From Rhodospirillales bacterium (GTDB taxonomy: Bacteria > Pseudomonadota > Alphaproteobacteria > Rhodospirillales > Magnetospirillaceae), in NCBI GenBank assembly GCA_015654615.1, contig JAATGN010000094.1, forward strand, positions 1 through 43,573: a stretch of DNA of 43,573 nt. Direction: 5' to 3'. Position 1 is the stretch's first letter; the number at the start of each line of letters is the position of its first letter. Below the pieces are notes generated by a model. It worked only from the letters and a program-made list of their open reading frames with translations, ran no database searches and had not been told where the DNA came from. Below are positions 1-7,455 of the stretch, piece by piece. Made by a program: the position numbers and the translations under genes.

Positions 1-21
1 ATCGATCTTGACGGGAACGTT

Positions 22-60
22 TCCGCCGCAGGGCGGCGGACACCGGCAGGGACGCCGGTG
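22..60. terminator. Two adjacent hairpins downstream of cooS
   Basis: Two perfect 7-bp stems sit side by side: TCCGCCG/CGGCGGA at 22-40 with a 5-nt loop, and CACCGGC/GCCGGTG at 41-60 with a 6-nt loop. They lie about 100 bases past the cooS stop codon, where the minus-strand operon should end. No run of T follows on either strand, so this is not a canonical intrinsic terminator. It may stabilise the 3' end of the mRNA or act together with Rho. Confidence 0.3.
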
Positions 61-166
61 CCACTTTCCCTTGCTTCACAAGCTTTTTCGCCGGGACGAT
101 GGTACAGGGATTGATCCCGTTTGGTCGCAAACCGCTCTAGGCAGGTTTCCGCCGCGCCTGCCACTC

Positions 167-2092
167 CTATACCCAGCCCAGACGACTCCGGCGAAGCGTC
201 AAATCCTCGACGATACGCGCCGCCAGCTTCGCCGGTTCGGGAACGACCACCATGCCGCCGCCCAGCAGCTCGCGCGTGCCCTGATCGAGAAACCGGCTGA
301 TCGTGTCCGAACCGCTGACCGGCGCCGGAACGCAATGATAGGAATCGAGCCCCATGAGACGAAACGACAAGGCCGCCCCGACGCCCTTCTCGTTGCTCCA
401 TTCCGGACTCGAGAAGGCGAAGGGCATGCGCGGGATCGGCTCGCCGGCGGCATCGGCCAGGGCGCGAAACAAGGCGGAGGCGCGGGCATTGTCCAGGCAC
501 TCGCCCATATGCCACACCGGAGGAAGGTCGAGCGGGGCGAGAATGCCGCGCAGACCGGGACCGGTCCTGGCGAGCGCCGCGGGCAGGCAATAGCCCTGCT
601 TGAGCAGCGGAAAGGAGGCGCAGCCGTTGGTCAGGACGAGGATATCGTTGGCCAGCAGGATATCGGCGACCTCGGCAATGCCCTTTTCGAAGAGAACCTT
701 GGGATTGTTGCAGCCGACCAGATTGACGATGCCCTTGATGCGTCCGGCCTTGAGATGCGCGTAAAGCGGCGCGGCGCCGCCGAAGGTCTCGAAGACGTTC
801 TCGGTCGAGAAACCGATTTCGGCATCGATCGACACCTGGGGAATATGGACATTGCCGGCCCGGCGGCGCGGATGGTTGTCGATGGCCATGCGGACGATTC
901 GCCGCGCCTGCTCCCGCACCTCGCCGAAATTGCCGTGGCGATGGTCGAAACCCATGGCGACGGCGCCCGGCAGGCGATTGGAATCGTTGGTGCTGACCAC
1001 GATCGTATGGAAGCATCTGGCCACATCCATGATGCCGGGATAGACATCCTGGACATCCGTCACCCACAGGTCGAGGGCGCCGGTCCCCAGCGCCAGCTCG
1101 GCGGCCACCGCATTGGCCAGGGGATGCACCTCGCCATGACGATAAAGCGCCGACAGGCCGGTACAGCAGATGCCGTAGAACTTGATGCCGGCGGCCCCCG
1201 CCTGCCGGGCCAGTTGCCGGATCGGTTCCTCGTCGGCCGCCTCGACGATGGCGGTGGCCAAAACCGGCGAATGGCCGTGGAGGGCGATGTTGACGGTGGT
1301 TTCCTCCAGCGAGCCGAAATTGGTGGCGACCCGGCTGCGTTTGGGCAGGCCGTAGAGGATGTCCATCGCCACGGCCGAACCGACCACGCTGCTCCAGGTG
1401 AAGGCCAGGCCGGTGCGCAGGAACTGGGTCATCAGATTGCGCCAGTCGCTGTCGGTGCCGACACCGGTGCGGTGCAAGGCCTCGTAGACCTCATGGTAGC
1501 CGCCGATCGGCAGGATATCCAATGCCGCCCAGCGGGCGCGCCGTTCGGGCGGCGCCATGGCGGCCAGGGTCCTGTGCTCGCCCGGCACCGTGCGGCTCAG
1601 ATCCTCCAGCAAAATGGCGGCGACCTCGCCGGCCAATGCCTGAGGGCTCTTGCCGGTCGCATCGAGGCCGAAAGCCTTGGCGGTCGCCTGGAGCTTGCCC
1701 AGGCCGCGAATCGGTTGGTCGAGGGAGCCCTCGGCCGCCGCCTTGAGCGCCAGGATCACCTCGCGGCCGCGGGCGCCATGCGACGCCACGGCGCCGGCCA
1801 GCCAGCGCAGGATATTGCGCGCCACGATGACGTCGACGTCGGCGCCGCAGGTGCCGCGGGGCCGGGTTTCGGTAATCTTGCACGGCCCCATGTGGCAAAC
1901 CCGGCAACAGACGCCACTCAGGCCGAAACCGCAATGGGGCTTCTGGCTGTCGAAGCGATCGAAAATCGTCGACAGCCCCGCATCCTTCATATGGCCCAGC
2001 ATGGCCCGCACGGCGGGATCCGGGGTCTGCTCCCTCACCTCTTCGGCGGTGGGAAAACTGGCCCGGTGGGCGCGCAATTCGTCAGGAGTCAT
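167..2092 (-). CDS. cooS: CooS-type carbon monoxide dehydrogenase scaffold protein with altered C-cluster (Cys to Asp)
   Basis: This 641-residue protein has the full length of homodimeric anaerobic CO dehydrogenase. The cysteines for the D and B [4Fe-4S] clusters are present (C54, C62, C63, C66, C71, C82). Of the C-cluster ligands, the histidine in LHGHSP (272-274), C309/C310 in GICC, C461 in GCNNPK, C491 in NGC and C532 in HMGEC are present, as is the lysine in PEWSNEK (K569). The ligand normally found in DVQC-I-MP is replaced: here the motif is DVQDVYP, with Asp349 encoded by GAT at 1046-1048. Deviant CooS proteins lacking one C-cluster cysteine, such as CooS-V of Carboxydothermus, carry an Fe-S-O hybrid cluster and do not oxidise CO. 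I infer the same class here. The ATG at 2092 overlaps the cooC stop (ATGA), so translation is probably coupled. A longer in-frame extension to 2299 lies inside cooC and is rejected as the start. The natural substrate is unknown. Confidence 0.93.
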   Translation of the reverse strand: MTPDELRAHRASFPTAEEVREQTPDPAVRAMLGHMKDAGLSTIFDRFDSQKPHCGFGLSGVCCRVCHMGPCKITETRPRGTCGADVDVIVARNILRWLAGAVASHGARGREVILALKAAAEGSLDQPIRGLGKLQATAKAFGLDATGKSPQALAGEVAAILLEDLSRTVPGEHRTLAAMAPPERRARWAALDILPIGGYHEVYEALHRTGVGTDSDWRNLMTQFLRTGLAFTWSSVVGSAVAMDILYGLPKRSRVATNFGSLEETTVNIALHGHSPVLATAIVEAADEEPIRQLARQAGAAGIKFYGICCTGLSALYRHGEVHPLANAVAAELALGTGALDLWVTDVQDVYPGIMDVARCFHTIVVSTNDSNRLPGAVAMGFDHRHGNFGEVREQARRIVRMAIDNHPRRRAGNVHIPQVSIDAEIGFSTENVFETFGGAAPLYAHLKAGRIKGIVNLVGCNNPKVLFEKGIAEVADILLANDILVLTNGCASFPLLKQGYCLPAALARTGPGLRGILAPLDLPPVWHMGECLDNARASALFRALADAAGEPIPRMPFAFSSPEWSNEKGVGAALSFRLMGLDSYHCVPAPVSGSDTISRFLDQGTRELLGGGMVVVPEPAKLAARIVEDLTLRRSRLGWV

Positions 2093-2877
2093 CGGCGGTT
2101 TTCCTCGACCGGGCAAAGATAGATCAGCGTGTGAATCAAGCTGCGGAGAATTGCCGCCATCGCCGGTTCGATGACGGGCGGACGGCCATCGAGGTCGGCG
2201 GCACGTATTTCCTCGCTGTAAGGCAGGCTGGCGAGCAGGGGCCAGTCGCCCAGGCCGTGTTTCACCCGCTCTTCGTCCGAGGCGTCGCGGGCGCCGCACA
2301 GCACCGGGAAAACCCGGTGAATGCCCAGATCGCGGGCCAGATCACGAACGGCGAAGGCGGTTTCCAGGCTGCGCTGCCCCGGCTCGACGACGGCCAGGAT
2401 GACCTCGGCGGCGTCGGGCGTGCCGCGGCTCAAATGTTCGAGCCCCGCCTCGCTATCGAGCAGCACCACATCGGTCGGACCGGCGGCGATCGACCCCAGA
2501 ACGCGTTTCAGCACGGCATTCTCGGCGCAATAGCAGCCGGCGCCGCCGCCCTTGTGCCATCCCAGGACGAGAAGACCGTGGCCGCCGCCCCACGATAGAC
2601 GGATTTCCGGCAAGATCCCGTCCACATCCGGATTGAGCAGGATCAGTCCCGGGGAAAGCGCGCCGTCACGCCCCGACAGGCGATCGATGAGGTCGGTGCG
2701 CGCCGCCAGCGGCACGATCCGCCGTTCGTCGTCGAGCGGCAAGGCCGAAGCAAGATTGGCATCCGGATCGGCATCGATGGCCAGCACGCGGAATCCCTCG
2801 TCGGCAAAACGCCGGGCCAGCAATCCGGCCAAGGTGGTCTTGCCGACGCCGCCCTTGCCGGCAATGGCGATTTTCAT
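2089..2877 (-). CDS. cooC: CooC-family nickel/metal-cluster insertion ATPase
   Basis: This 262-residue protein belongs to the MinD/SIMIBI ATPase class. It starts with the deviant Walker A motif GKGGVGKTT (residues 7-15) and has an AIDADPDANLA switch region (about 33-43). A CxC pair, C115 and C117 in GCYCAEN, corresponds to the metal-binding cysteines at the CooC dimer interface. In true CO dehydrogenase systems CooC uses ATP to load nickel into the C-cluster. Retention of the CxC pair beside a CooS lacking one ligand is notable: it may mature a different metal centre. The start ATG at 2877 overlaps the permease stop by one base, and the end overlaps cooS by four bases, so the gene lies inside a translationally coupled operon. 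Confidence 0.92.
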   Translation of the reverse strand: MKIAIAGKGGVGKTTLAGLLARRFADEGFRVLAIDADPDANLASALPLDDERRIVPLAARTDLIDRLSGRDGALSPGLILLNPDVDGILPEIRLSWGGGHGLLVLGWHKGGGAGCYCAENAVLKRVLGSIAAGPTDVVLLDSEAGLEHLSRGTPDAAEVILAVVEPGQRSLETAFAVRDLARDLGIHRVFPVLCGARDASDEERVKHGLGDWPLLASLPYSEEIRAADLDGRPPVIEPAMAAILRSLIHTLIYLCPVEENRR

Positions 2878-3653
2878 CAGTTCCTCACCCAGGCGAACCG
2901 GCGGATCAGCCCCAGGCAGACGGCGTCGAGGGCGAAACCCAAGGCGCCGATCACCAGCACCGTCGCGGCCAGATGGTCATAAGCCAGGGTGTCCCTGGCA
3001 TCGTTGATGGCGTAGCCCAATCCCGAGGTCACCCCCAGGAACTCGGCCGGCACCAGAATGATCCACGCCACGCCCAGGGCGAGGCGGAGGCCGGTCAGGA
3101 TATCGGTGGCGACCGCCGGCAGGATGACGGTGGACAACAGATGCGGAAACCGCGCCCCAAGATTGCGCGCCACCTTGAACCATTGCGGATCGACTTTCCT
3201 GAGACCGGCGGCGGTGGAAAAGGTGATCGGCCAGACGGCGGCGGCGGTGATCAGGAAGATGATGGCGCCATCCCAGGTGACGAAGGCGAGAACGGCCACC
3301 GGCATCCAGGCCAGGGGGCTGATCATCCGCAGAAACTGGAACGGCAGATGGGTCAGGGTGGCCAGAACCTTCGACCGGCCGAGAGCGATGCCCAGCGGGA
3401 TGCCGAGGCCCGCCGCCCAGGCGATCCCGGCGCCGATGCGCATCAGGCTGGGATAGATGCTGGCCCAAAGTTCCCCACCCGCCAGCATCGCCGCCAGGGC
3501 GGCGAAGGCCGGACCGGGGGCGAAGCCGGCAAAGGCGGCGCTGCGCGGATTGCTGGCGACCAGATGGGCGCCCAGCCACCATACGGCCAGCAGCAAGGCG
3601 ATGCCGATGGCGACCAAACCGGCTTGGCGGAAAAGACGGACGAGCCGGCTCAC
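2877..3653 (-). CDS. ABC transporter permease, NitT/TauT (SsuC/TauC) family
   Basis: This 258-residue inner-membrane protein has about six predicted transmembrane segments and a BPD_transp_1 fold. The conserved cytoplasmic loop after the fourth helix reads roughly LRKVDPQWFKVARNLGA, close to the family EAA motif that docks on the ATPase. The chosen start is GTG at 3653, which overlaps the stop of the upstream binding-protein gene as GTGA. The longer open frame to 4100 runs through that upstream gene and is not real coding sequence. With its neighbours it forms a complete importer in the CooS operon. Family members import nitrate, taurine, sulfonates or pyrimidine precursors, and the sequence alone does not fix the substrate. 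Confidence 0.88.
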   Translation of the reverse strand: MSRLVRLFRQAGLVAIGIALLLAVWWLGAHLVASNPRSAAFAGFAPGPAFAALAAMLAGGELWASIYPSLMRIGAGIAWAAGLGIPLGIALGRSKVLATLTHLPFQFLRMISPLAWMPVAVLAFVTWDGAIIFLITAAAVWPITFSTAAGLRKVDPQWFKVARNLGARFPHLLSTVILPAVATDILTGLRLALGVAWIILVPAEFLGVTSGLGYAINDARDTLAYDHLAATVLVIGALGFALDAVCLGLIRRFAWVRN

Positions 3654-4873
3654 AGGCTGAACACCTCTTCCCGCTGGAAGGGATCGCCGGCATTGACGCT
3701 GGGATCGTTTTTCCATTCGGGATATTTGGCGAGAGCGGCGCGGACCAGATCGTAATCGACCAGATCCTTGGCGACGAAATCGGGATCGAGTCCGTTCAGG
3801 AAGGTTTTGTCGCCGCTCACCACGGTCGTATTCATCGCCTGCACGATGGCTTTGGTCGCCGACGGATAGGGCCAGGGCTGGAAATCGATCCGCCCGTTGT
3901 GCCAGGCCGCGTGGTTGTGATTGGCGCCCGACGCGCTGTAGGCCGGATCGTCGTAATGGGTGATCGCCCGTTCGACGACGGCCGCCGGCAGGGGAAGATA
4001 GCCTTTGCCATCCTGCGAGATCAGCCTGGCCACTTCGGCCTTGTGCTGCGATGCGTAGATCTCGGCCCGGACCACGGCATTGACCACCTTCTGGGACCAT
4101 TCCGGCCGCTGGACGGTATCGGCCTCGTGCATGGTGATGACGCAGCAGGGATGGTTCTTCCAGATATCCCCGGTGAAACGGAGGATGCGTCCCCCGGCCT
4201 TCAGCTCGCCAAGCGCATTGAACGGTTCGGCCACGATGTAGCCGTCGATCTTCCCGGCGGCCAGGGCCGGCGGCATCTCCGGGGGCTGCAATACCTGCAG
4301 ATTGACCTCGTCGGGCGCCAGCGGCTCGCCCTGCGGCTTGATCACCGCCTTCAGCCCGGCCGAACGGATGGCCATCTGCAGCACCACGTTATGCATGGAA
4401 TACCAGAAGGGAACGGCGATCTGCCGTCCGCCCAAGCCGGCGAAGGAGTCGATGCCCGAGGTCCCGCCGACCACCAGGGCCGAACCGTTGGTGTGCCCCC
4501 AGGCGACGATCTTCACCGGTAGGTGATTGTTGTAGCGCATCCAGACCGGGATCGGCTTCAACAGATGGACCAGGTTGAATTTCCCGGCGGCGAACGCCTC
4601 GGAGATGGGGGCCCAGCCGCGCATCAGGGTCGGGGGCTCGGTCTTCAGCCCCTCGTCCTCGAAATAACCCAGCGCATGGGCGACCAGCAGGGCCGCGGCA
4701 TCGGTGATCGGCAGGTAACCGATGCGCACCACCTCGTCCTCGGGCGGAGCCGCCATGGCCCGCCGGCCGAGCGTCCCGGCCAAGGCGGCGGCCAGGCCGC
4801 CGGCGGCGAGCAGATCGAGGGTACGGCGGCGGCTGACCCGGGCGGTCAGGAATTTATCGGCGAATTCATCCAT
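3650..4873 (-). CDS. Tat-exported ABC substrate-binding protein, NrtA/CmpA/TauA-like
   Basis: This 407-residue periplasmic binding protein has a twin-arginine signal. SRRRTLDLLAAGG (about residues 14-26) is followed by a hydrophobic stretch and an AMA-A cleavage region near residue 41. The mature part begins VVRIGYLPITDAAALLVAHALGYFEDEGL, typical of the NrtA/CmpA branch of NMT1/TauA-like proteins. It contains NHPCC and HNHAAWH clusters that could bind metal, although this is unproven. Tat export suggests folding, perhaps with a cofactor or metal, before secretion. The gene starts 12 bases after the ATPase gene and overlaps the permease start by four bases. Linkage to a hybrid-cluster-type CooS suggests that it captures that enzyme's substrate, but the ligand is unknown. 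Confidence 0.88.
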   Translation of the reverse strand: MDEFADKFLTARVSRRRTLDLLAAGGLAAALAGTLGRRAMAAPPEDEVVRIGYLPITDAAALLVAHALGYFEDEGLKTEPPTLMRGWAPISEAFAAGKFNLVHLLKPIPVWMRYNNHLPVKIVAWGHTNGSALVVGGTSGIDSFAGLGGRQIAVPFWYSMHNVVLQMAIRSAGLKAVIKPQGEPLAPDEVNLQVLQPPEMPPALAAGKIDGYIVAEPFNALGELKAGGRILRFTGDIWKNHPCCVITMHEADTVQRPEWSQKVVNAVVRAEIYASQHKAEVARLISQDGKGYLPLPAAVVERAITHYDDPAYSASGANHNHAAWHNGRIDFQPWPYPSATKAIVQAMNTTVVSGDKTFLNGLDPDFVAKDLVDYDLVRAALAKYPEWKNDPSVNAGDPFQREEVFSL

Positions 4874-4885
4874 GGAACAGATCTT

Positions 4886-5719
4886 TCAAGCAGTCCGCCC
4901 GATCATCCCGGCCCACCAGCCGGAACGCGCGGGAGGCGAAAACGGGGGTTCGGTCGAGGAGACGCCCGCCTCGTTCAATCGGCCGAGCAGGTCATCCCGC
5001 ACGCGGCCGAAATCCGGATGATGCCGGTCACGGTCGGGCGGCAGGGCGATCCCGACCTCGGCGACGATCCGGCCCGGTCCCGCCGCCATGACGATGGCCC
5101 GGTCGGCCATCACGATGGCCTCGTCGACGTCATGGGTGACGATGATCAGCGTCAGGCCGAGCGAACGGGCGATCTGGCGCACTTCGGTCTGCAGGGCCGC
5201 CCGGTTGAAGGGATCGAGAGCCGAAAAAGGTTCGTCCAGGAGCAACAGTTCCGGCCGGGTGGCGAGCGAGCGGGCCAAGGCGATGCGTTGCTGCTGACCG
5301 CCCGAAAGCTGCTGCACATTGTCCGCCCCGTGTTCGGCCAACCCGACCAGGGCCAGCAGTTCCCCCACCCGCTCGCGAATGGCGGAACGGTCGAGCCCGG
5401 CATAACGCAGGCCGAGGCCGACATTCTCGGCCGCCGACATCCAGGGAAACAGCGATGGCGCCTGAAACATCATGTTGTAGCGCGCCGAAGGACCGACGAT
5501 CTCGGCCCCATCGATGCAGACCCGCCCCTCGTCGGGTCTCAGCAAGCCGGCCAGAATATGAAGAAGGGTCGATTTGCCGCAGCCGCTGCGCCCGACCACG
5601 GCCACCATCTCGCCTTTGGCGACGGTGAGGCAAACCCCGTCGAGCGCCTTGGCGCGGCCGCGATGAAACCTGTGGCCGAGACCGCTGGCAAGAAGGTGTA
5701 TGTGGGCATCGGGCAACAT
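4886..5719 (-). CDS. ABC transporter ATPase, NitT/TauT (SsuB/TauB) family
   Basis: This 277-residue ATPase has all the standard motifs: Walker A GRSGCGKST (43-51), Q-loop at FQAPSLFPW, signature LSGGQ (138-142), Walker B LLLLDEP (158-164) and an H-loop in IIVTHDVDEA. It is the first gene of the operon ATPase, binding protein, permease, cooC, cooS. The ATG at 5719 is preferred over an in-frame TTG at 5731, but neither has a strong Shine-Dalgarno sequence. The last 30 or so residues are proline-rich and not conserved. It powers the importer encoded by the next two genes. Confidence 0.9.
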   Translation of the reverse strand: MLPDAHIHLLASGLGHRFHRGRAKALDGVCLTVAKGEMVAVVGRSGCGKSTLLHILAGLLRPDEGRVCIDGAEIVGPSARYNMMFQAPSLFPWMSAAENVGLGLRYAGLDRSAIRERVGELLALVGLAEHGADNVQQLSGGQQQRIALARSLATRPELLLLDEPFSALDPFNRAALQTEVRQIARSLGLTLIIVTHDVDEAIVMADRAIVMAAGPGRIVAEVGIALPPDRDRHHPDFGRVRDDLLGRLNEAGVSSTEPPFSPPARSGWWAGMIGRTA

Positions 5720-5953
5720 ATACAACACCAATTTTTCTGTTCTATTAATTCTAATGCTTTAATTTCCCGTTTAATATGAAAATAGTCTGTAAGGCATATG
5801 GACTCAAGATAATTGTATGTATCCTGGACGCCGAAATGAAGCCCGCCCGGCCAACGGCCAACCTTCCACCCCCCGCGCCGGCGCGATTTTCATACCTATA
5901 ATATACATACAATTTGCAGGGGACACCCGCCTTTGGCGGTCCCTCATGGCCCG
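5720..5953 (-). promoter_or_regulatory. Upstream region of the ABC-cooC-cooS operon with a 12-bp inverted repeat
   Basis: This non-coding stretch is AT-rich compared with its surroundings. It contains a perfect inverted repeat: AATTGTATGTAT at 5811-5822 and ATACATACAATT at 5903-5914. On the minus strand the distal arm runs into TATTATAG, a possible -10 element. A related sequence, AATTATATGGATAATGTATG, lies at 7371-7390 in front of the MocR gene and hemA. I infer a binding site for a regulator of the CooS operon, with the adjacent MocR protein as one candidate. The leader between this region and the ATPase ATG would be about 100-200 bases. Confidence 0.45.
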
Positions 5954-7351
5954 TCAGACCACCATGGAAGACATCGCCGGCGACTGGCCGAGAAGATCCG
6001 CCACGATTTGCAGGCTTTGCCTGAGTTCGTCGAGGCCGGCGGCGGCGCCGAGACCAAGGCGCACCGCCTCCGGCGGGGCATTCAGGGCAAAGGCGTCGCT
6101 GCACACCACCCCGATTCCCACCGTGCGCAATCGCGCCGAAAACTCGCCGCGCGTCCAGGGCGGCGCGAGGCGCAGCCAGATATGGAATCCTTCAGGATCG
6201 GCGCTGATCGCATCGGATGGAAGGAGTTCCGCGGCGACGGCCTGCCGACGTCGGGCTTCCGCGCGAATGGCGGCAAGAACGGCATCCGCCGTTCCGTCTT
6301 CGATCCAACGCGTGGCGATCGCCGCGGTCAGGGGCGACGCCATCGACGCCGTCGCCCGGATGGCGCCGGCCAGGCGCGCCGCCAGACGAGCGTCGGGAAC
6401 GACCAGATAGGCGATACGCAGGGCCGGCGCGACGCATTTGGCGAGGCCGGCCACATGGTAGACGAGATCGGGCGCCAAGGCGACGAGCGGCGGCAACGGG
6501 TCGGCCGGCAGGGCGCCATAGGCGTCGTCCTCGATGATCGGAACGCCATGGTCGCGGGCGATCGCCACCAACGCCTGGCGGCGCGCCAGCGAAAGCGTCG
6601 CGGTCGTCGGATTGTGAAGCGTGGGAATGCAATAAAGGGCCTTGGGTTTTCGCGCCTTGCAGACGGCTTCGAAAGCCTCGGGAATAATGCCGTCGGCATC
6701 GAGCGGAACGTCGGCGGTCTCTATCCTGAGATGCGTCGCCAGCGACAAAAAGCCGGGATAGGTCAAGGCTTCGGTACAGATCAGATCGCCGGGCGCCGCC
6801 AGAACCCCCGCCACCGCCAGGAGGGCGCCCTGGGCGCCGGGGCAGACGAGCAGGCGTTCCGGCGCTATCGCGCCCAGCCTCGTCCCCAGCCAAAGAGCCC
6901 CCGCGGCGCGATCCGCGTCGGCCCCGCCGGCTTTCTGGTAGCGCATGAGAAGGTCGAGACCGCCGCTCTCCTGCAGCGAGGATATGGCGCCCCACATGCG
7001 CGAGGCGAGCCCGGCATCATCGAAGCGCGGCGGCAGATTCATGCTCATGTCGAGCAGGCCACGCGCCGTCACGCTTTCCGTTGCCGGCCGGCGGGCCCGC
7101 ACATAGGTGCCCTGCCCGACCCGGCCGTCGACCAGCCCCCGCCGGCGCGCCTCCGCGTAGGCGCGGCTGACGGTGGTGAAATCGATGCCGAGAGCCTCGG
7201 CCAACGTTCTTTGGGGAGGCAGCCGAGCGCCCCCCGCCAGGCGTCCGGAGAGGATGTCGGCCGACAGGGCGTCGGCGATCGACAGATAAACCGGCCCGTC
7301 CGTCTTGCTGATCGACGGCACCCAGGAGGCCACGGCCTCGTTTTTTCCCAT
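5954..7351 (-). CDS. MocR/GabR-type PLP-dependent transcriptional regulator
   Basis: This 465-residue protein has an N-terminal GntR winged helix (about 18-86: GPVYLSIADALSADILSGR, then LPPQRTLAEALGIDFTTVSRAY). A fold-type-I aminotransferase-like domain follows (about 105-460). The predicted PLP lysine is K305 in AGLAKCVAPALRIAYL, and HNPTTATLS and IIEDDAYG are conserved aminotransferase blocks. The ATG at 7351 fits the start of homology. The open frame extends a few codons to a TTG at 7372 without an obvious ribosome site. The gene is divergent from hemA, which starts at 7456, so control of that PLP-linked operon and of itself is likely. It also sits just upstream of the CooS operon. Confidence 0.9.
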   Translation of the reverse strand: MGKNEAVASWVPSISKTDGPVYLSIADALSADILSGRLAGGARLPPQRTLAEALGIDFTTVSRAYAEARRRGLVDGRVGQGTYVRARRPATESVTARGLLDMSMNLPPRFDDAGLASRMWGAISSLQESGGLDLLMRYQKAGGADADRAAGALWLGTRLGAIAPERLLVCPGAQGALLAVAGVLAAPGDLICTEALTYPGFLSLATHLRIETADVPLDADGIIPEAFEAVCKARKPKALYCIPTLHNPTTATLSLARRQALVAIARDHGVPIIEDDAYGALPADPLPPLVALAPDLVYHVAGLAKCVAPALRIAYLVVPDARLAARLAGAIRATASMASPLTAAIATRWIEDGTADAVLAAIRAEARRRQAVAAELLPSDAISADPEGFHIWLRLAPPWTRGEFSARLRTVGIGVVCSDAFALNAPPEAVRLGLGAAAGLDELRQSLQIVADLLGQSPAMSSMVV

Positions 7352-7455
7352 TGCGACCACCACAAAATGCAATTATATGGATAATGTATGTTTTAATATG
7401 TCGGCACAAGCTTCTGTATCGGCGGCGGAAATATTTAGCAGAAGTGAGCTAAAAT
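7352..7455. promoter_or_regulatory. Divergent MocR-hemA promoter region
   Basis: This 104-bp AT-rich spacer lies between two head-to-head genes. The block AATTATATGGATAATGTATG at 7371-7390 contains two ATG-T/A-rich half-sites in direct orientation, the arrangement commonly bound by MocR dimers. It partly matches AATTGTATGTAT in front of the CooS operon. The hemA ATG at 7456 is preceded by only a weak purine stretch (GAAGTGAGC). Confidence 0.4.

Noticed and set aside
125..139. 15-bp sequence TCGCAAACCGCTCTA, repeated at 30215-30229
   Set aside because: It could be a dispersed repeat, but one exact 15-mer pair is about what chance gives in a window of this size. A genome-wide count would be needed.
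8..2122. A 704-codon plus-strand open frame opposite cooS
   Set aside because: It is the antisense shadow of cooS and cooC in GC-rich DNA. The minus strand has all conserved cysteines and coupled starts.
167..2877. A canonical CO-oxidation (coo) system
   Set aside because: CooS lacks a C-cluster cysteine, and no CooF, CooA or hydrogenase genes are in the window.
2877..4100. Extended 407-codon frame for the permease
   Set aside because: The upstream part lies within the binding-protein gene in another frame; the GTG at 3653 in a GTGA overlap is the sensible start.
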